Assembly: GCA_947085425.1 (NCBI GenBank)
Contig: CAMTWK010000002.1
Location: 1 to 64,000, forward strand
Length of the DNA: 64,000 nucleotides
Source of the DNA: UKL13-2 sp947085425
GTDB taxonomy: Bacteria > Pseudomonadota > Gammaproteobacteria > Burkholderiales > Usitatibacteraceae
Reading direction: 5' to 3'
Notes under the pieces: generated by a model
What the model was told of the DNA's origin: nothing
Databases searched by the model: none
What the model saw: only the letters and a program-made list of their open reading frames with translations
Translations under genes and position numbers: made by a program
Shown here: positions 28,504 to 37,434 of the stretch, piece after piece
How the letters are laid out: each line of letters begins with the position of its first letter
Position numbering within the stretch: position 1 is the stretch's first letter

Positions 28504-28529
28504 GCGTCACCTTTTTTTGTAACGTTTGC

Positions 28530-29279
28530 CTAGCGACCCTTTTTGGTCGCGACTGCTTCATTAAAATCCCAACTTTTTAATTTGCCACGCAAACGAGCCA
28601 CCGCCTGGCTGTGCAATTGGCACACACGCGACTCGGTCACACCCATGACGGCGGCAATTTCGCGCATGTTGAGATCATGTTCGTAATACAACCCCATCAG
28701 GGTGGCTTCACGTTCCGGCAAACCCTCGATCGCACCCACCAAAGCAGAGCGAAAACGTTTATCTGCAAGGATATTTGCCGGATTGGAATCATTGTCGCCA
28801 ACGTTGCGATCGAGGAAATTGCCACTATCTTCACTTTCGCCCGCATCTTCGTAATAGAACAATTGGGCACCCTTGGCTTCTCCAAGCAACTGCTGATATT
28901 GACCGAGCTCCATGCCAAGTTCGCGGGCAATTTCATTTTCCTGCGGGGAGCGACCATTTTTGTGCTCCAACTTGGTGATCGCGCCCTCGATGGTGCGCTG
29001 GCTGCGGCGCACACTTCGTGGCAACCAATCGCCGGCACGCAACTCGTCGAGCATGGCACCGCGAATGCGTTGATTGGCATAGGTTTCAAATTTTGTGCCG
29101 TGATCATCTTCAAACCGTTCGGCGGCGTCCATCAAGCCGATCATGCCGGCTTGAATCATATCGTCCAGTTCGATATTTGCCGGCAATTTTGCCAACATCT
29201 GATGGGCGACGCGCTTGACCAGCGGGGCATATTGCACGACATAGGATTCGCGACTTAAAGTCCCTTGTTTGGTATACAT
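28530..29279 (-). CDS. fliA: Flagellar sigma factor FliA (sigma-28)
   Basis: FliA directs transcription of late flagellar and chemotaxis genes. I set the start at MYTKQGTLSRESYVVQYAPL because FliA proteins begin this way and AGGAGC lies 8 nt upstream; the frame extends 19 codons further. Region 2 is DDMIQAGMIGLMDAAERF, region 3 GDWLPRSVRR, region 4 MREIAAVMGVTESRVCQLHSQ. It has 249 residues. Its predicted target sites are found throughout this window. Confidence 0.97.
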   Translation of the reverse strand: MYTKQGTLSRESYVVQYAPLVKRVAHQMLAKLPANIELDDMIQAGMIGLMDAAERFEDDHGTKFETYANQRIRGAMLDELRAGDWLPRSVRRSQRTIEGAITKLEHKNGRSPQENEIARELGMELGQYQQLLGEAKGAQLFYYEDAGESEDSGNFLDRNVGDNDSNPANILADKRFRSALVGAIEGLPEREATLMGLYYEHDLNMREIAAVMGVTESRVCQLHSQAVARLRGKLKSWDFNEAVATKKGR

Positions 29280-29293
29280 ATCAGCTCCTGTTG

Positions 29294-30100
29294 TCATGCA
29301 AATTGTGCGGCGTCGGCGAATTCGGCGAGATGCCAACTTTCAACGTCTGCCGCGATGCTGGTAAAAACTTGTCGAGCCTTCGAAGGCTCGAGGTTAAACA
29401 CGTGGGTATAGGCCGCGGTTGCCCGGCGGACCGCCGGATCGCGCGGAACAATTCCACCGAGCGACAGCTCAACATGCAAAAATTTTTGTGAGGTATCCGC
29501 CAGGCGTGCGTAGGCATCCTGCGCCAGGCGGTTGTTTACAACGTCATTAAAAATAATTCGAAAGCGTTTGCGCCCATATTCGGATGCCAGCTTTTTCATG
29601 TCGGCGTAGGTTGACTTGATCGCGTGCACGTCATCACTGGTCACCATCGCGATTTCCGTGTCGGGTGGCGTCAATATGGCGGCCACCGCCCCGGGCACCG
29701 CCATGATTGCCAAATCATAGGGCTGGTCGGAATGGGTGAGCATGGAAAATAATTCGTCAATGGCACCGGCTGAATGCATGATTTCTTCAATGCCCTTGGT
29801 GGCGGGCAATACGTCGAAGGAATCTGCAAACAAAATGGTTTCGGCAATGGTTTTTTCACCGGTCAATAAATGCAGCAATTCGTAACGCGCTTTGAGATTA
29901 AGCGCGGCGGCGATCAGTGCACGACCGGCATCCAACACCACAATGTGATGGCCGCTATCGGCCAATGCCGCAACCAGATTGACCGTGGTCGAGGTGTGAC
30001 CAACGCCGCGCATGCCACTCACCATCGGTAATACCCGCATGGTGCTGCATGACATCATGCGACGCAGGCCGGCCGCTTGATCGGTTTGGCTGTTACGCAT
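29294..30100 (-). CDS. flhG: FlhG (FleN/MinD-like) flagellar number regulator with a degenerate P-loop
   Basis: FlhG normally is a MinD-type ATPase that limits flagellar number and stimulates the FlhF GTPase. The start is the ATG overlapping the flhF stop by 8 nt, giving MRNSQTDQAAGLRRMM; this holds the DQAxxLR FlhF-activating motif. The Walker A region reads SGMRGVGHTSTT where the family has SGKGGVGKT: both lysines are replaced (Met and His). The rest, such as VVLDAGRALIAAALNL and AIMAVPGAVAAIL, is MinD-like but diverged, and the C-terminal region is retained to 268 residues. ATP hydrolysis is doubtful. Location after flhF and before fliA supports the name. Confidence 0.88.
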   Translation of the reverse strand: MRNSQTDQAAGLRRMMSCSTMRVLPMVSGMRGVGHTSTTVNLVAALADSGHHIVVLDAGRALIAAALNLKARYELLHLLTGEKTIAETILFADSFDVLPATKGIEEIMHSAGAIDELFSMLTHSDQPYDLAIMAVPGAVAAILTPPDTEIAMVTSDDVHAIKSTYADMKKLASEYGRKRFRIIFNDVVNNRLAQDAYARLADTSQKFLHVELSLGGIVPRDPAVRRATAAYTHVFNLEPSKARQVFTSIAADVESWHLAEFADAAQFA

Positions 30101-31733
30101 ATTTAATCTTGTGCTCTTCGCTGGATGGCACGGCCATGACCGCCAATTCGTCGGAATTAAATTGAAACACCGGCGAAGTCTCCGCGCGCAGGGCGCGACG
30201 CACCAACAAATCGGCGACCGCACCGTGAATGTCCTCGGGCACACGCTGGCCGTTGGTGACATAATCAATCATCAGCTGATGGCGAATGGCCGCGTCCACC
30301 ACCCCGCCCAATTTCACGGCCTCGTCGAGTTTGGTGATCAGCGCGCGCCGGCATCGTGGCCCGCTCCACACCTGCACCACGTCTTCAAGCGTTTCGGCCT
30401 GGGATGCGGCATTCAGCACCATGACACGTTCAATGCCGGGTGCCATCAACATGCTCATTTGTTCGGCCATACGTGAATCGCGCTGCGGCATACCGACGGT
30501 ATCGATCAATACCAGATGCCGATCGCGCATCGCCAACAATATATCGTTGAGGCCGGCCTGATCGTGGGCAACATGCACCGGACAACCAAGAATTTTTCCG
30601 AAACTCTTGAGTTGATCCTGCGCGCCCATGCGATAACCATCAATGGTAATCAGGCCGAGTTTTTTGACACCGTACTTGACAGCGCAACGCGCCGCCAATT
30701 TGGCCGATGTGGTGGTTTTACCGACGCCGGTTGGTCCGACCAGGGCGTAGACACCGCCGCGATCAACCATATCTTCGCCGACTTTGGCACAACGTAAATT
30801 TTGACAAAGTGCCTTTGCCAGCCATTCCTCTGCCACCGTTTCATTCACACCAACGGTGATTTTTTCGGTCAACGCGCGGGTTAATGCCGGCGAAAATCCC
30901 GCCTGCAGCATTTTTGCCAGTATTTTTCCCTGCACCGGGTTTTTACGAGACATATCGGCGAACGCAAAATGTGCCAGCTGGTTTTGCAACATGCCGCGCA
31001 TCGAACGTAATTCGCTCATCATCGCCGACTCCGCTACAGGGCTGTGCGGCACAGATCGGTTGGCGGCAACGACTGACTGTTCAGGCATGGCAGGTGCAGC
31101 AGGGGTCTCGCCAGCCATCGGTGATAACGCAGAAGCACGCGTGTTATGAGTTTCGTCGGCGCGCGTAATGGGTTGATTTACACCAGCGGAAGCAATGCGT
31201 GATGGTTTGTGCGCTGATTGTTCCTGTGCATACGATGGCATTCCCGGCAATGGCTCCGGGTCGTCCATTTGCGCGGCGAACACGGATTCGTACTCGGCAG
31301 CGGCGCGGGCGTTACGCTGTGGTTTGGCCAGCAGTGAAGGACGTGTGCTGACCTCGGTCGATTTGGCATTGAGCTGTTTGCCCCGCGCCCGTTTTAAATA
31401 GGCCTCGAACGTCTCCGGCTGGCCGAGCAACATGGGATTAGCCTGGGCGACGGTGTCCTCGTCGGCCTGGCGATGCGCTTGTTTGCCACGAAAGGCTGGC
31501 GGCGCACCACGATCATCATTCTCGATTCGTTTCGACAAACGCGCACTCGGCTGACTAACCGCGGTATTGGCATTTTCAATCAAATGATCCATTTCATTGC
31601 CGGCCATGGCCACCACCTCCACCCCCGAGCCGGTGGTGCGATTGGAAATGATCACCGCATCATTTCCCAAACTCGCCCTTACCTCTTTTAAAACCGCGGT
31701 AGAGGATTTGCCAACAAAACGCTGGACACTCAT
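30093..31733 (-). CDS. flhF: Flagellar SRP-family GTPase FlhF
   Basis: FlhF selects the site of flagellar assembly. The N-terminus MSVQRFVGKSSTAVLKEVRASLGNDAVIISNR is the B-domain start. A disordered segment spans about residues 70-250. The NG GTPase core has GPTGVGKTTTSAKLAA (P-loop), LITIDGYRMGAQDQLKSFG, DTVGMPQRD, TKLDEAVKLGG and NGQRVPEDIH. All nucleotide-binding motifs are intact, unlike its neighbour FlhG. It starts 4 nt inside the end of flhA (546 residues). Confidence 0.96.
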   Translation of the reverse strand: MSVQRFVGKSSTAVLKEVRASLGNDAVIISNRTTGSGVEVVAMAGNEMDHLIENANTAVSQPSARLSKRIENDDRGAPPAFRGKQAHRQADEDTVAQANPMLLGQPETFEAYLKRARGKQLNAKSTEVSTRPSLLAKPQRNARAAAEYESVFAAQMDDPEPLPGMPSYAQEQSAHKPSRIASAGVNQPITRADETHNTRASALSPMAGETPAAPAMPEQSVVAANRSVPHSPVAESAMMSELRSMRGMLQNQLAHFAFADMSRKNPVQGKILAKMLQAGFSPALTRALTEKITVGVNETVAEEWLAKALCQNLRCAKVGEDMVDRGGVYALVGPTGVGKTTTSAKLAARCAVKYGVKKLGLITIDGYRMGAQDQLKSFGKILGCPVHVAHDQAGLNDILLAMRDRHLVLIDTVGMPQRDSRMAEQMSMLMAPGIERVMVLNAASQAETLEDVVQVWSGPRCRRALITKLDEAVKLGGVVDAAIRHQLMIDYVTNGQRVPEDIHGAVADLLVRRALRAETSPVFQFNSDELAVMAVPSSEEHKIKYA

Positions 31734-33844
31734 GATTGTGCTCCTAAGATGGTATGAACTCGAATGACGCTTGATTCAGGGATTTCACCGTGTGCAATCA
31801 CCCGCAGACGCGGTGCCGCACGTTTTAACAATCGCGCCAATGGACCACGCATGCGGTCCGGAACCAGCAAGACCGGGGCGAGACCGGCTTCTTCATGGTG
31901 ATTGGCTGCGTTTGTCGCGCCTTTAAACAACAGATCGGCAAGTCCCGGCTCCATGGCCACATTGTCGACACCATTGGTATTGGGCGAGAACACGCTGAGT
32001 AACATGCGTTCCATTTCCGGATCGAGCGCAATCACCGCCAACTCACCACTGCGCCCGTACAATTGCTGCACAATTGCATCGCCCAATTCAACTCGCACCA
32101 GACCGGTCAGGTCATCGGCAGACTGAATACGCGGCGCGTGTTCGGCCACCACTTCAATAATGGTGCGCAGATCACGAATGTGTACGCCTTCTTCCAGCAG
32201 GTTTTGCAGGACTTTCTGGAACACCGAGACCGACAATAATTTTGGCACCACGTCTTCAATCAGCTTCGGTGAAAACTTGGCGAAATGGTCGAGCAATGCC
32301 TGCGTTTCTTCGCGACCGAGCAAGGCGGCGGCCTGTGTGTGCAATACCTGCGACATATGGGTGGCGACCACGGTGGCGGCATCCACCACGGTAAATCCAG
32401 CCAACAGGGCATGCTCCTTTTGACGCGACTCAATCCAGGTCGCCGGTAGTCCAAACGCCGGGTCGGTCGCGGCTGTTCCGTTGAGTGTGCCGGTGGCATG
32501 ACCGGGGTTGATGGCCATAAACATGCCGTTGAATACTTCGCCCTCCGCCACCACCACACCCTTGACGGTGATGCGATACATCGACGGCTTCATTTCAAGA
32601 TTGTCGCGAATATGCACCTGAGGTGGCAAAAACCCAACATCCTGGGCAAACTTTTTGCGGATAGCTTTGATGCGCTTGAGCAACTCGCCGTCCTGCCCTT
32701 TGTCAACCAATGAAATCAAGCGGTAACCCACTTCCATGCCGAGCGGGTCAACCGGCTGCAAATCTTCCCAGGTCGCCTCGGTCGCGGCGGTTGTCTCTGA
32801 CACCACCGGGGCCGGCACGGCGGCGGCGGCCGGTTGGTGATTGTCCAACCACCAGGCAATGTATCCACACAATGCGGCAATGCTGAGAAAAATCATATGT
32901 GGCATGCCGGGAATCACCCCCAGCAATGCCATCACACCGGCCGTCAGCGCCAGCGCACGCGGGATGGAAAACATTTGGCGGATCATTTGGCCGCCGACGT
33001 CTTCACCTTCCTCACCGCCCACTCTCGACACCAGCAAACCAGCGGCAATGGAAATGATCAAGGCAGGAATCTGTGCAACCAAGCCATCGCCGACCGCCAA
33101 CAAAACGTAATAGTTGGCGGCGGTGGCCAGCGGCAGGTTGTGGGTGGCCACACCAATAATCAACCCACCCACAATATTGATAAACAGAATAATGATGCCG
33201 GCCACGGCATCGCCGCGCACAAACTTGGAGGCACCGTCCATCGAGCCATAAAAATCCGCCTCCTGCGACACTTCCAAACGACGACGCCTGGCTTCGTTCT
33301 GATCAATCATGCCGGCATTCAGATCGGCATCAATCGCCATTTGTTTGCCCGGCAAAGCGTCCAATGCAAATCGTGCCGATACCTCGGCAATACGACCCGC
33401 ACCCTTGGTCACGACCATAAAATTAATCACCATCAAAATGATGAACACGATCAAACCAACGGCAAAATTGCCTCCGATCAAAACATGGCCGAATGCCTCG
33501 ATGACTTTGCCGGCCGCATCCGGTCCGGTGTGGCCGTTGAGCAGCACCACGCGGGTTGAGGCAACGTTGAGCGATAGCCGCATCAGGGTGGTCAATAACA
33601 GCACCGTTGGAAAAACAGCGAAGTCCAGCGGCCGTTTCGAATAGGCCGCAACCATCAACACCACCAATGAAAGGGCGATATTGAATGTGAACAACAAGTC
33701 GAGCATAAACGGCGGCAACGGCAACATCATCATTGCCAAAATGGCCAGCACAAACAACGGAATCGCCAATGCCTTCAGCGGAATACCGGCCATGCCACTG
33801 CGCTGCATGGTGTCGACGATGTTTTTTTGGATGCCGGCGATCAC
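31730..33844 (-). CDS. flhA: Flagellar export gate protein FlhA
   Basis: FlhA forms the nonameric export gate with eight membrane helices and a large cytosolic ring domain. Visible motifs are PLPPFMLDLLFTFNIALSLVVLM, the FHIPEP-region equivalent VSARFALDALPGKQMAIDADLNAG, and a C-terminal domain from about residue 370. It has 704 residues. Start is GTG at 33844, overlapping the flhB stop as GTGA, so translation is probably coupled to flhB. Confidence 0.97.
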   Translation of the reverse strand: MIAGIQKNIVDTMQRSGMAGIPLKALAIPLFVLAILAMMMLPLPPFMLDLLFTFNIALSLVVLMVAAYSKRPLDFAVFPTVLLLTTLMRLSLNVASTRVVLLNGHTGPDAAGKVIEAFGHVLIGGNFAVGLIVFIILMVINFMVVTKGAGRIAEVSARFALDALPGKQMAIDADLNAGMIDQNEARRRRLEVSQEADFYGSMDGASKFVRGDAVAGIIILFINIVGGLIIGVATHNLPLATAANYYVLLAVGDGLVAQIPALIISIAAGLLVSRVGGEEGEDVGGQMIRQMFSIPRALALTAGVMALLGVIPGMPHMIFLSIAALCGYIAWWLDNHQPAAAAVPAPVVSETTAATEATWEDLQPVDPLGMEVGYRLISLVDKGQDGELLKRIKAIRKKFAQDVGFLPPQVHIRDNLEMKPSMYRITVKGVVVAEGEVFNGMFMAINPGHATGTLNGTAATDPAFGLPATWIESRQKEHALLAGFTVVDAATVVATHMSQVLHTQAAALLGREETQALLDHFAKFSPKLIEDVVPKLLSVSVFQKVLQNLLEEGVHIRDLRTIIEVVAEHAPRIQSADDLTGLVRVELGDAIVQQLYGRSGELAVIALDPEMERMLLSVFSPNTNGVDNVAMEPGLADLLFKGATNAANHHEEAGLAPVLLVPDRMRGPLARLLKRAAPRLRVIAHGEIPESSVIRVHTILGAQS

Positions 33845-34989
33845 AGGCTGACCTCATGCGGATCCATGCCGGACGGAATCTCAATCGACTCGGGTGCGTC
33901 CGGGCGCGACATCAGGCCCTGATGATGACGACGCAATTGGAATACATAGGCCAAGACCTGCGCGACCGCTTGATATAACGCGACCGGGACTTCCTGATCG
34001 AGCTCGGCATGCCGATACAGGGCGCGCGCCAGTGGTGGCGCTTCTAGAATCGGCACCTTGTTTTCACCACCAATTTCACGGATGCGTTGGGCAATCAAAT
34101 CCATGCCCTTGGCAACCACCCGTGGCGCACCAAAACCGTTCTCGTCATATTTCAAAGCAACCGCATAGTGACTTGGATTGGTGACAATCACATCCGCCGT
34201 GGGGACGTGTTGCATCATGCGACGCTGCGCGATCGCGCGTTGCTGCTGGCGGATCTTCGCCTTGATTTGTGGATTACCGTCGCTTTCCTTGGCCTCTTTT
34301 TTGGCTTCGACCAGAGTCATTTTCAGCTCGGATTCATGGCGCCAAATTTGCAGTGGCACATCGCCAAGCGCAACCAATGCCAATACGCCGACCAGGGCGG
34401 ACAATGTAAACAACAGTAATTCACCGAGTGTCGCGACGGCCTGGTTGGCACCCATGCCGGATAGCGCGGCGGCGGATTCTCGCGCTGACCAGATCAACCA
34501 GGCGGAAACGCAGACCAATACCAATACCGCGATGAGCAACTTGCCCATTTCGGCAAATCCCTGCTTGGAAATAATTCGGCGGATGCCGCTCAATGGATCA
34601 ATCCGGCTCAATTTCGGCATGATCGGCGTCCAGGTGAAATTCCAGCCGCCTAATGCCAGCGACGCGCCAATGCCGACAACCATCAACAAGGCAATCATTG
34701 GTCCGGCGACCACAAACCCCTGCGCAGCCAAATTGCCAAGGCGGGCCGCCATCAGATCCGGGCTGGCCAGCATGCGGGCGTCGAAACTCAACCCTGCGCC
34801 CATTAGTTGCATGGCCGCATTCCACATCGTGGGTGCGGCGACCACAAAATACAGTACTGCCCCGCCCAACAAAAGAAACGTTGTCAATTCCCGTGACCGA
34901 ACCACCTGCCCTTCTTCACGCGCTTTTGTAAGGCGTTGTTCAGATGGAGCGAGTTGTTTGTCTTCCTGACTTGAATCTTCGGCGGACAT
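33841..34989 (-). CDS. flhB: Flagellar export switch protein FlhB
   Basis: FlhB switches export from hook to filament substrates after self-cleavage. Four hydrophobic segments lie in the first 210 residues, then a basic helix (KKEAKESDGNPQIKAKIRQQ) and the cytosolic domain. The cleavage motif, at 34168-34179, reads NPSH instead of the usual NPTH; the Asn-Pro bond is kept. I use the ATG giving MSAEDSSQEDKQL (382 residues); a GTG nine codons earlier is less like the family. It is the first gene of the flhB-flhA-flhF-flhG-fliA run. Confidence 0.95.
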   Translation of the reverse strand: MSAEDSSQEDKQLAPSEQRLTKAREEGQVVRSRELTTFLLLGGAVLYFVVAAPTMWNAAMQLMGAGLSFDARMLASPDLMAARLGNLAAQGFVVAGPMIALLMVVGIGASLALGGWNFTWTPIMPKLSRIDPLSGIRRIISKQGFAEMGKLLIAVLVLVCVSAWLIWSARESAAALSGMGANQAVATLGELLLFTLSALVGVLALVALGDVPLQIWRHESELKMTLVEAKKEAKESDGNPQIKAKIRQQQRAIAQRRMMQHVPTADVIVTNPSHYAVALKYDENGFGAPRVVAKGMDLIAQRIREIGGENKVPILEAPPLARALYRHAELDQEVPVALYQAVAQVLAYVFQLRRHHQGLMSRPDAPESIEIPSGMDPHEVSL

Positions 34990-35043
34990 GGAATGACCAA
35001 ATAAATTGAATGTCACCCATTATGGAAATCCAGCACAATTGAA

Positions 35044-35074
35044 AAGGCCCGAAAACGGGGGGTTTTCGGGCCTT
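35044..35074 (-). terminator. Intrinsic terminator after cheYZ
   Basis: A perfect 13-bp stem AAGGCCCGAAAAC / GTTTTCGGGCCTT with a 5-nt loop. On the minus strand it ends in TTTT and lies about 140 bp past the cheZ stop, separating cheYZ from flhB. Confidence 0.75.
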
Positions 35075-35129
35075 AATTCGCGCGTTGTTATCTGATCAAA
35101 CCGGTCACAGCACCGAAGCAATGACCGAC

Positions 35130-35148
35130 CTGCCGTAAATACGGGCAG
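35130..35148. repeat. Short inverted repeat upstream of flhB
   Basis: CTGCCGTA / TACGGGCAG with one bulge, in the 140-bp region between the cheZ stop and the terminator. An outer TGACCGAC...GTCGGTCA pair surrounds it (about 35122-35179). It could be an operator or RNA stem; role unknown. Confidence 0.3.
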
Positions 35149-35212
35149 TTTCAGGCATTTGATCTGCGTAATACCTGTCGGTCACACCATTATCAGATTG
35201 GTGGGTATGCCA

Positions 35213-35809
35213 CTAAAACCCGAACGACTCGAGCAAGTCATCCACTTGTGCTTGATTTGTGACCACGTCCGAACGACCATTTGACGCCACCACCGGACCG
35301 GCCAGCTTGACTGGCAGCACTTTTTCACCATGTGCCTGCGGGTTGGTTTCCAGCAATAACTGCAACAATTGCTTTTCTAATGTCGAAGCCATATCCACCA
35401 CCCGGCAAATCACCTGACCGGTTAAGTCGTGGAAATCTTGCGCCAAAACGATATCCGAAAGATTTTCCTTTTGCAGTCGAGAATTTTTCTTCATCAAATC
35501 AAGAAACTGATTCATTTCGGCAGCTTCCGGCGACGACGATGCCACCAGCTTTGCCTGCAATTGGGCTGCGGATTGACTGATTTCGTCTTGCAAATGGTGG
35601 GCCGTATCGACGGAATTCAATACTTTATGAGCGGCTTCACCTGTCAAGCGGGCAATGTAGTCGAGCCGTGAGCGCGCATCCGGCATTTCATTTAATGCGT
35701 GTTCAATTTTTCTGTCGTAACCAAGCTGCTGCAGTGCATCATGTAATTGTCGGGTAATTTGCCCGAGCCGATGAAAAACTTCGCCGGTTTCGGTTGCTGT
35801 GATTGACAT
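35213..35809 (-). CDS. cheZ: CheY-P phosphatase CheZ
   Basis: CheZ removes phosphate from CheY-P. The 198-residue helical protein has the catalytic segment LAQDFHDLTGQVICRVVDM (the Asp and Gln of the active site are present) and the C-terminal CheY-binding peptide QVDDLLESFGF. I chose the start MSITATETGEVFHRLG as it fits the family length; the open frame continues 30 codons upstream. It is 126 bp after cheY. Confidence 0.95.
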   Translation of the reverse strand: MSITATETGEVFHRLGQITRQLHDALQQLGYDRKIEHALNEMPDARSRLDYIARLTGEAAHKVLNSVDTAHHLQDEISQSAAQLQAKLVASSSPEAAEMNQFLDLMKKNSRLQKENLSDIVLAQDFHDLTGQVICRVVDMASTLEKQLLQLLLETNPQAHGEKVLPVKLAGPVVASNGRSDVVTNQAQVDDLLESFGF

Positions 35810-35935
35810 ATCTTTTATCCCGTATTTTTTTAATTTTAACGATTGTGCCTGCTGCACCGATGACTCAAAGCGTGCACCCAACACTGGTGGCAACGACATT
35901 GGACGGCGATTTAATCTGGTTGTTTGTCCGACCGT

Positions 35936-36331
35936 TTATGCCGCTTTCGCCTTCAATAAAATTCTGGCCAACTTGTCCTCCAGGGTCGCCTTGGTAAACG
36001 GTTTAACGATATAACCCGACGCCCCGGACTGGGCGGCCAGCACAATGTCTTCTTTTTTTGCCTCGGCGGTCACCATCAAAACCGGCAATAGTTTCAAAGA
36101 TGGCTCGGCGCGAATTTGCGCCAACAACTCGAAACCATTCATATTGGGCATATTGATGTCGGAAATGACGAAATCAAAGCCGCCACCGACCAACTTGTTG
36201 AAGGCGACGTAGCCGTCTTCGGCTTCGTCGGCATTGTTATAGCCGATCTCTTTCAACAAATTGCGCATAATGCGTCGCATCGTTGAAAAGTCATCCACAA
36301 TTAAAAATTTTATGTCCGCTGAGTTGCCCAT
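35936..36331 (-). CDS. cheY: Chemotaxis response regulator CheY
   Basis: CheY-P binds FliM and reverses the motor. The single receiver domain of 131 residues has FLIVDDFSTMRRIMRNLL (acidic pair), phospho-Asp in VISDINMPNMNG, the Thr in MVTAEA, and Lys in IVKPFTKATLEDKL. It closely follows enteric CheY. GGAGA lies upstream of the ATG. It heads a cheYZ unit under a sigma-28 promoter. Confidence 0.97.
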   Translation of the reverse strand: MGNSADIKFLIVDDFSTMRRIMRNLLKEIGYNNADEAEDGYVAFNKLVGGGFDFVISDINMPNMNGFELLAQIRAEPSLKLLPVLMVTAEAKKEDIVLAAQSGASGYIVKPFTKATLEDKLARILLKAKAA

Positions 36332-36390
36332 TATTTCTCCAATTTCCAGTCCGTTGCCATCCGCCTAGCAACCTAACCTGCTCATATCAG

Positions 36391-36417
36391 TTGTCGGCAC
36401 GGTTTAACAATTCTTGA
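36391..36417 (-). promoter_or_regulatory. Sigma-28 promoter of cheYZ
   Basis: On the minus strand: TCAAGAAT, 11 nt, GCCGACAA; 5/8 and 7/8 to consensus. It lies between the motB stop and the cheY start. Confidence 0.55.
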
Positions 36418-36420
36418 CGC

Positions 36421-37431
36421 CTAAGTACGGGGCGGCTTGGCTGCAACCACACCGGTCGCCGTAGCCGGAGGCGGTGTTGGTGCTGCATCAGTGGTAACCA
36501 TTCCCTTGTTTTGCAACGACTCCCGCAATTCATCGGCATCGGTGGTATTAACCGAGTCACCTTTGCCCAATGCCTGTGACTCGGCGCGTTTATTCATCAC
36601 CACAATCGAAATACGCCGGTTGGACGCAGCCGCATCGTCGGTGGTGTCAAACGGAATACTCGCCGCAAGACCGACCACTCGAAAAATTTTTGCCTCGGTC
36701 ATGCCACCAGACACCAGTTCCCGGCGGGACGCATTGGCACGATCAGCGGACAGCTCCCAATTGGAGTAACCGCGGTCACCGGATGAAAACGGCATGATAT
36801 CGGTATGTCCGGAGAGGGTAATACGCGCATCCATTTCATTAAGCATGCCACCTATTTCGCGTAACAAATCACGCATATAACTTTTGACCACCGCGCTGCC
36901 GGAATCAAACATCGGCCGATTCTGGGCGTCCACAATCTGAATGCGCAACCCCTCGGGGGTGATGTCCAGCTTCACCTGATTAAGGTGTTCCTTGAGTTTT
37001 GCATTGGTGGTGAGGGCATCTTCAACCTTGCGTTTCAGGGCTTGCAAACGCTGCGCCTCCAAACGGGTGGCCTCTAGTTTGGCCGCCCGCACCGCGGCAC
37101 GCGCCAGTTCGACCGCTTCATAATCACCATTTCGCACCTGGCCATCACGACGGCTTAGATCGGTACCGCCACCCTGCACCAGGGATGAGGCGTCACCGGC
37201 ACCACGCCCGCCGAGCATGGAAACTTTAAGCGGCGCATTAAAGTGATCCGCGATGCCCTTTAAGTCACCCTGCGAGGTGGAGCCCAACAACCACATCAGC
37301 AGAAAAAACGCCATCATCGCCGTCACAAAATCCGCGTAGGCAATTTTCCATGCCCCGCCGTGATGCGCATGTCCGCCTTTTTTTATCCGCTTGATGACAA
37401 TCAGCGGTTGTTTGGCTTCTTTGGCTGACAC
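36421..37431 (-). CDS. motB: Flagellar stator protein MotB
   Basis: MotB anchors the stator to peptidoglycan and carries the proton-binding Asp. A single transmembrane helix follows WKIAYADFVTAMMAFFLLMWL, whose Asp is the proton carrier. The OmpA-like domain (about 185-300) has LSGHTDIMPF and NWELSADRANASRRELV. It has 336 residues, including a disordered Pro/Ala tail. The start is GTG, 3 nt after the motA stop. The Asp in a proton-type context suggests H+ rather than Na+ use. Confidence 0.96.
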   Translation of the reverse strand: MSAKEAKQPLIVIKRIKKGGHAHHGGAWKIAYADFVTAMMAFFLLMWLLGSTSQGDLKGIADHFNAPLKVSMLGGRGAGDASSLVQGGGTDLSRRDGQVRNGDYEAVELARAAVRAAKLEATRLEAQRLQALKRKVEDALTTNAKLKEHLNQVKLDITPEGLRIQIVDAQNRPMFDSGSAVVKSYMRDLLREIGGMLNEMDARITLSGHTDIMPFSSGDRGYSNWELSADRANASRRELVSGGMTEAKIFRVVGLAASIPFDTTDDAAASNRRISIVVMNKRAESQALGKGDSVNTTDADELRESLQNKGMVTTDAAPTPPPATATGVVAAKPPRT

Positions 37432-37434
37432 GAT

